DNA of 64,000 nt from Paramacrobiotus metropolitanus (lineage: Eukaryota; Tardigrada; Eutardigrada; Parachela; Macrobiotidae), in NCBI RefSeq assembly GCF_019649055.1, contig NW_026570324.1, positions 620,001-684,000 on the forward strand. The letters run 5' to 3'. This document shows positions 59,751 through 64,000 of the stretch, piece after piece (the first letter of the stretch is position 1; each line of letters starts with the position of its first letter). The translations under genes and the position numbers were made by a program. Below the pieces are notes generated by a model, which ran no database searches, was not told where the DNA came from, and worked only from the letters and a program-made list of their open reading frames with translations.

Positions 59751-62408
59751 TCGCCGCGCATGAGAACTTGCTATTTTAAAAAAACTTTTAAAAAAATCCA
59801 ACGCAGATGCCTGTCTGTTAGGTACCTTCATTTGCATAAAAAATAAACGTTTGCGCGTTTACAGATACATCGACCAGAGTGGAACAGTGCAAGGTATTGA
59901 TCGACAGTGCCGTTTTTTATACTGATAAAATCCGCAGTGATGCGTGTTTCGAATTTATGCACCGTAATGCAGTTCAGTTTGGCTAGCTAATGATTTTTAA
60001 CTAACCGTAAATACGTAAGGGTTTTCTTTTAATGCAGAATTTTTCACTCTCAGAAAACGTAAGTACGTTACTCAATTTTGCATTGTTGCGCTCTGGGCGA
60101 TTATTTATGCTGTGCTTGAAGTATCAAAATTTTGCTTCTGATTAGTCATTTGCTTATGATTTGTGGCAGTGCAGATAATATTATTGGGCTGCTTTTAGAA
60201 AATTTTATCATACTACATACATTAAAGCGGATGAATGTTTTCTAAGCGGTTCACCATGTGTGGTCCCGTTTTCTGACCAGCTTGCCATGATCGTAGCATG
60301 ACTAGACACGTTATCGAAAGCTGCCCATTCTATTTCTCAACCTGATTTTAGTTTTGTTTCTACTTCCCTTCGTACCGGACGCGTTCTAATAAATTTGCCT
60401 GCGATCTGGCCGCACAGTAAACTTGTGTTTCTCGATTCTGGTATTCGTAGTAATAGCTGCTTCGTGACCTCGCATCCTTTTCCAATCTAAATTGTCTTTT
60501 GCTCCTTGGAAGCGCTGTATAAGCAATTCCAGTTGAGGTGCTTTAAGACTATCGTTTTATTATGTACTTCTACATATGTAATATTGTCCATAAATTAAAA
60601 ATTTATAAAGGATTAGTTATGAGCACGCGCATATCACTGATATAATAACGCTGTAAGGCCTTCGACCGGAACAATTTAACATGTTAAGAACGCCAACACA
60701 AAAGCATGATTGCCTATCATACTCGTACAAATATATATATGTGACCTTAAGTGGACACCTTCCATGATGGAGACATGGATCAAACTAAACAATTTTGCTG
60801 TTTTAATGGACATCTGCTGCAGATGTTTAACACAAGCGAGGAAGTGGAAGTGTAAGACAAAGTAAAGAAAAAATCAATAATGCTGTGACAAGTAAACTGA
60901 TCATGGTTTCTTTGGGACTTTGTTGTCACAAAATGTTTCGGACTTATTCTGAGGATCAAAACTTTTATTCAGACACTAAGTAATTATTTTGCAAACAAGA
61001 TTTTACACTACTCGTAAAATTGGTTATCCCGCGATTGTACGGCAGACCTGCAAAGGTCATCCAGACAAAGGAAGCCATCCAGTAATTCGCCCACACCGCG
61101 TAAAGGTCACTCGGGTTTTGTGGAGGTAAGGTAACGTCTGATTATTATATTCTGCAAAACTATTGGATAGGAAACAGCCTGGGACTAAAATTACAGAAGC
61201 GCTCCATCAGAGTAGCCGGTATGAATAAACAGAACTTCAGAACGCGATGGAAGAATGAATCAAAACTGGGTGATTTTATCGGTCGTACAAACTCTATCGC
61301 TAGTAGACTAATAACATTATACTGACTTTTTTCTGACACAATTGGATTCTGTCCATCTCAACAAAATAGCACTATATGGGATCCACGAAATATTATATTT
61401 GACCAGTAGCCAAAACAAGGTCGTGTCGCCTGTTACGTAGATGCACCAAGGTGCATAACTTTGCATAATTATTGCTTGTCAAGGTGCGAATTTTTCTACA
61501 ACCTCAACCCCAAACTTGCGATCGGAAAATGCAGTAAAAATAGGTGAACACCATCAGATTCAGCATGTTTTCAAACCGCCGGTGTTTTCAAACGTTTAAA
61601 GCGTCGTAACATCAAGTACTGTAATAATCAATCGATTTTGCGTGGTTGTTTAGCCGATTTATTCCGCGCAAGGTTACGCTTTCTGCTTGGAAATGATTAG
61701 AAACCGGAAAGATTTATTTTGAAAGCTCTAGAAGCATGGCACATGAAAATTATACTTGATTGGGTTAGTGCCCTGACGTGGCGGGACGACACTGCTGAAG
61801 CTGAACCTTTCTTGGCTACTCTCTGCTCATTATACAGGAGAGAAACAAACAAACGAAGTCGCCGAAGTAAAGACTGCACAACGAACGATCATTTGCAGCG
61901 CTGCATTTTACAACCTACCATTTTAACACAAAACCTAGCATTTTAACAATGCTAAAAACGCGGTGCTAACAGCGCTGGTTTATACTAACAGTAAAATTAA
62001 TATGAAAAATCGTAATCGATTACGAAAGCATCGATTCAATTTAAATGCTTGCTTTTAGTCGGTATATTCTGCGCAAAATGCACGCGTTCTGCTTCGAAAA
62101 ATGACTAGAAATAATAAAGGTTTTATTTTAAAAGCACTGGACGTGGAATTTTTTAAGCGCTTAACAAAAACAACATTTTACAACATTATAACTTCATAAT
62201 GGAAACCGGTGTCATAAATGTCGAGTACTGTAACCTTTAAAATGCCTAATTTTGTTTGCCAGGTGACACAAAACCGAAATTTTATGCCAAATATACGGGA
62301 ATTTGTGATCGAATAGGCAGATATTCCATATTGCTAGCATCCCTACAGCTCATAGACGTCCTTCTCTTTCTGAAACACATACAGGCTACAGGTTAGGTTA
62401 GGCACGCG
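59751..62408. other. Gene-poor AT-rich region
   Basis: No gene recognised. AAAGGTCA motifs lie at 61053 and 61101. Confidence 0.45.
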
Positions 62409-62478
62409 ACCTTGCTTGGAAGGTTCCGAACCTTTCAAGCAAGGTTCCGGTTTTAGCATACTTGTTGGAAAGTATGCT
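62409..62478. repeat. Two adjacent stem-loops
   Basis: The first has 17-bp arms ACCTTGCTTGGAAGGTT / AACCTTTCAAGCAAGGT with one mismatch and a CCG loop (62409-62445). The second has perfect 9-bp arms AGCATACTT / AAGTATGCT (62455-62478). Both lie just after a TTAGGTTAGG stretch. They may be structured RNA or a small foldback element; no further evidence. Confidence 0.45.
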
Positions 62479-63090
62479 GAAATTGTGCAGCTTAGTCAAT
62501 GTATGTAGTGCCTATTAGTTCTGTTTTACCGAATTTCGGCAATCCAGTACGTCGTCTTATGCTAAAAACAAATACTTTACAAGAATTCGTAACCGCGAAT
62601 AGGCAGGTATTTCACGATGACATTCCTACAGTTCTTCGGCATCTCCCATACCCACCAATACAATTTTACCGTTTTTTCGTACGCTATCCACATTCCACGC
62701 TTTTGGGACATTTATCCTTCTGTTGCCTGGGTATTGATAACGCCGCCTTACAGAACATAAAATTTTGCGTTTCCCATCACAGTTAAGAAGTTGTAACTTA
62801 ATGAGGCCGCAAACTAACGCCAGTCGTGCACCATGACGGCACCGTCGGGGTGGTAACCGGCGGTGGGGACACTCTGTGATGTCCGGGACGGTGGCGATGC
62901 AGGATCTATAAGAACAGATTTGTTGCTACGCTGCCTAAATGTCAGTTACACAACTTACACTTACACTGCCTCACAATCCGTATAAGTAGGTGCTTACGTT
63001 TACTTTCTGTAGTGCAGGACTACCTTAGTGTGCGTACGCCCATAGGTGGCTCGGAAAGCTTAGGGTTACTGAATTCGTAATTGCTAACAG
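62479..63090. other. Region before right-end LINE
   Basis: Nothing recognised. Confidence 0.4.
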
Positions 63091-64000
63091 GTATATTATT
63101 ATTATTATTATTATTCATCGTGGAGCAGGTAGCCCATTTCCGGCTAGGGTGACATTCTAGCTGGGATTTTAAACCTGGCCAAATAGCAAAATCGAAAAGT
63201 ACGAGTGCAGATAGACAGAAAAGACGTCCTAAACAAAATTGACACGGTTCAAAGCTTGCTTAAAGGCACCAACTGTATGAATATGGAACAGATCAGAAAA
63301 ATTAGAATCAACAAAAAATGTCCACAATTTATTAAGTTTCCAAGCAAAGGTCGTCTCGCCAACTTTCTTCTTCGCTACCGCCTTGATCAGGATGCGGTTT
63401 CTACTCCGAAGGTTGTACGGCTTTATACGGTCATCAAATTCCACCATCTCAGAGATGTACTGCGGCACATGGAATTTTTCCGGATGTTTGATCTTGTATA
63501 ACCATATCGCTTCCTTTTGTTTCCATCTCGTGAAGAGCGGTAAGATCCCATGTTGGTTCATGAACGATTCCGTGGGTATCTTTGCGTAGTTTGCAGCCGC
63601 TCGGACACCGTTACGATGCATCGCGGCCAATTTATCACGCAAGCGCACAGATGCCCCGCTCCACACTGTAGAGCAGTAGTCCAGATGCGACTGAACAAAG
63701 GCATAGAAAAGCGCAATGCGTTGGGATGTTGGCAGGCCGACTTTAACACGATTTAACAGTGATATACCGTACCGAACATTCTTCTGGACCTTTTAACATG
63801 GTCAGCCCAACTGAGATGTTCATCCAGTATCACTCCAAGATGTTTCACTGACTTTTCTGGAAGTAATTTATGACCGTTCAGCATTACGCTTACGTTGGTT
63901 TCGCGATTATGCGCTGAACTTATTAGTAACAAATTCGATTTTTTCTCGTTGACGAACAACCGGTTGGAATTAAGCCACTCACAGACTGCCGGTAGTGCTT
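63091..64000 (-). mobile_element. LINE 3' part with (TAA)n tail, truncated by window end
   Basis: Read on the minus strand from 64000 leftwards, the product has RLFVNEKKSNLLLIS, then VKHLGVILDEHLSWADHVK, then (after a frameshift at about 63750) HLDYCSTVWSGASVRLRDKL and a terminal IKPYNLRSRNRI region ending at 63229. This is the RT C-terminal half of a CR1/L2/jockey-like non-LTR element. The 3' UTR ends in a TTA microsatellite on the plus strand (63093-63116), equivalent to a (TAA)n tail. The 5' part lies beyond the window. It differs in sequence from the element at 56.5 kb. Confidence 0.75.

Noticed and set aside
62385-62405. TTAGGTTAGG stretch resembling arthropod telomere repeats
   Set aside because: Only about two units; a chance interstitial match cannot be excluded.
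1-64000. CRISPR arrays, bacterial operons, tRNA or rRNA genes
   Set aside because: Spliced eukaryotic genes throughout; no regularly spaced repeats with unique spacers and no cloverleaf or rRNA sequence noticed.

Overview
This is eukaryotic nuclear DNA: spliced genes with GT/AG introns, moderately GC-rich exons in AT-rich intergenic DNA, and decayed LINE retrotransposons. The receptor and zinc-finger gene types point to an invertebrate animal, perhaps an ecdysozoan. I cannot fix the species from the sequence.

Layout. (1) 1-14.3 kb is a plus-strand tandem array of three paralogous PRDM-type genes, each coding for a zinc knuckle, a PR/SET domain and a long C2H2 zinc-finger array. Copy A is cut by the left edge and carries one frameshift. 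Copy B (3775-8350) is intact: seven exons join in phase into 1069 residues with about 18 fingers. Copy C (9085-14276) is a pseudogene with several lesions. (2) 15.7-24.1 kb holds two minus-strand tandem copies of a three-exon secreted-protein gene. Its C-terminal domain looks like the YfaP/DUF2135-type beta-sandwich. The first copy is intact (585 residues) and the second has a 1-bp deletion. Between them lies a broken zinc-finger exon fragment (copy D), which marks the joint of a tandem duplication, and a LINE fragment. (3) 24.1-31.5 kb is mostly gene-free. (4) 31.7-47.5 kb is a metabotropic glutamate receptor-like class C GPCR of 15 coding exons, all joining in phase. Its ligand pocket keeps the amino-acid backbone contacts but has lost two side-chain carboxylate contacts, as in the insect mXR group. 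(5) 48.0-48.35 kb is a small minus-strand single-pass, proline-rich membrane protein, convergent with the receptor. (6) 48.4-64 kb is gene-poor: a 30-bp minisatellite, a 112-bp tandem repeat, a relic that matches the PRDM linker exon, an orphan exon, and two LINE 3' ends, one with an (AAAC)n tail and one with a (TAA)n tail.

The most distinctive material is the PRDM array. Its zinc knuckle has the same Cys/His spacing as PRDM9, its array contains a six-finger internal duplication, and the DNA-contact positions differ between copies more than the finger scaffold does. Relics D and E show that the family has kept duplicating and decaying here. The second notable item is the receptor's altered ligand pocket.

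Exon boundaries come from reading splice sites, phase and paralogue comparison by eye. No searches or alignments were run.
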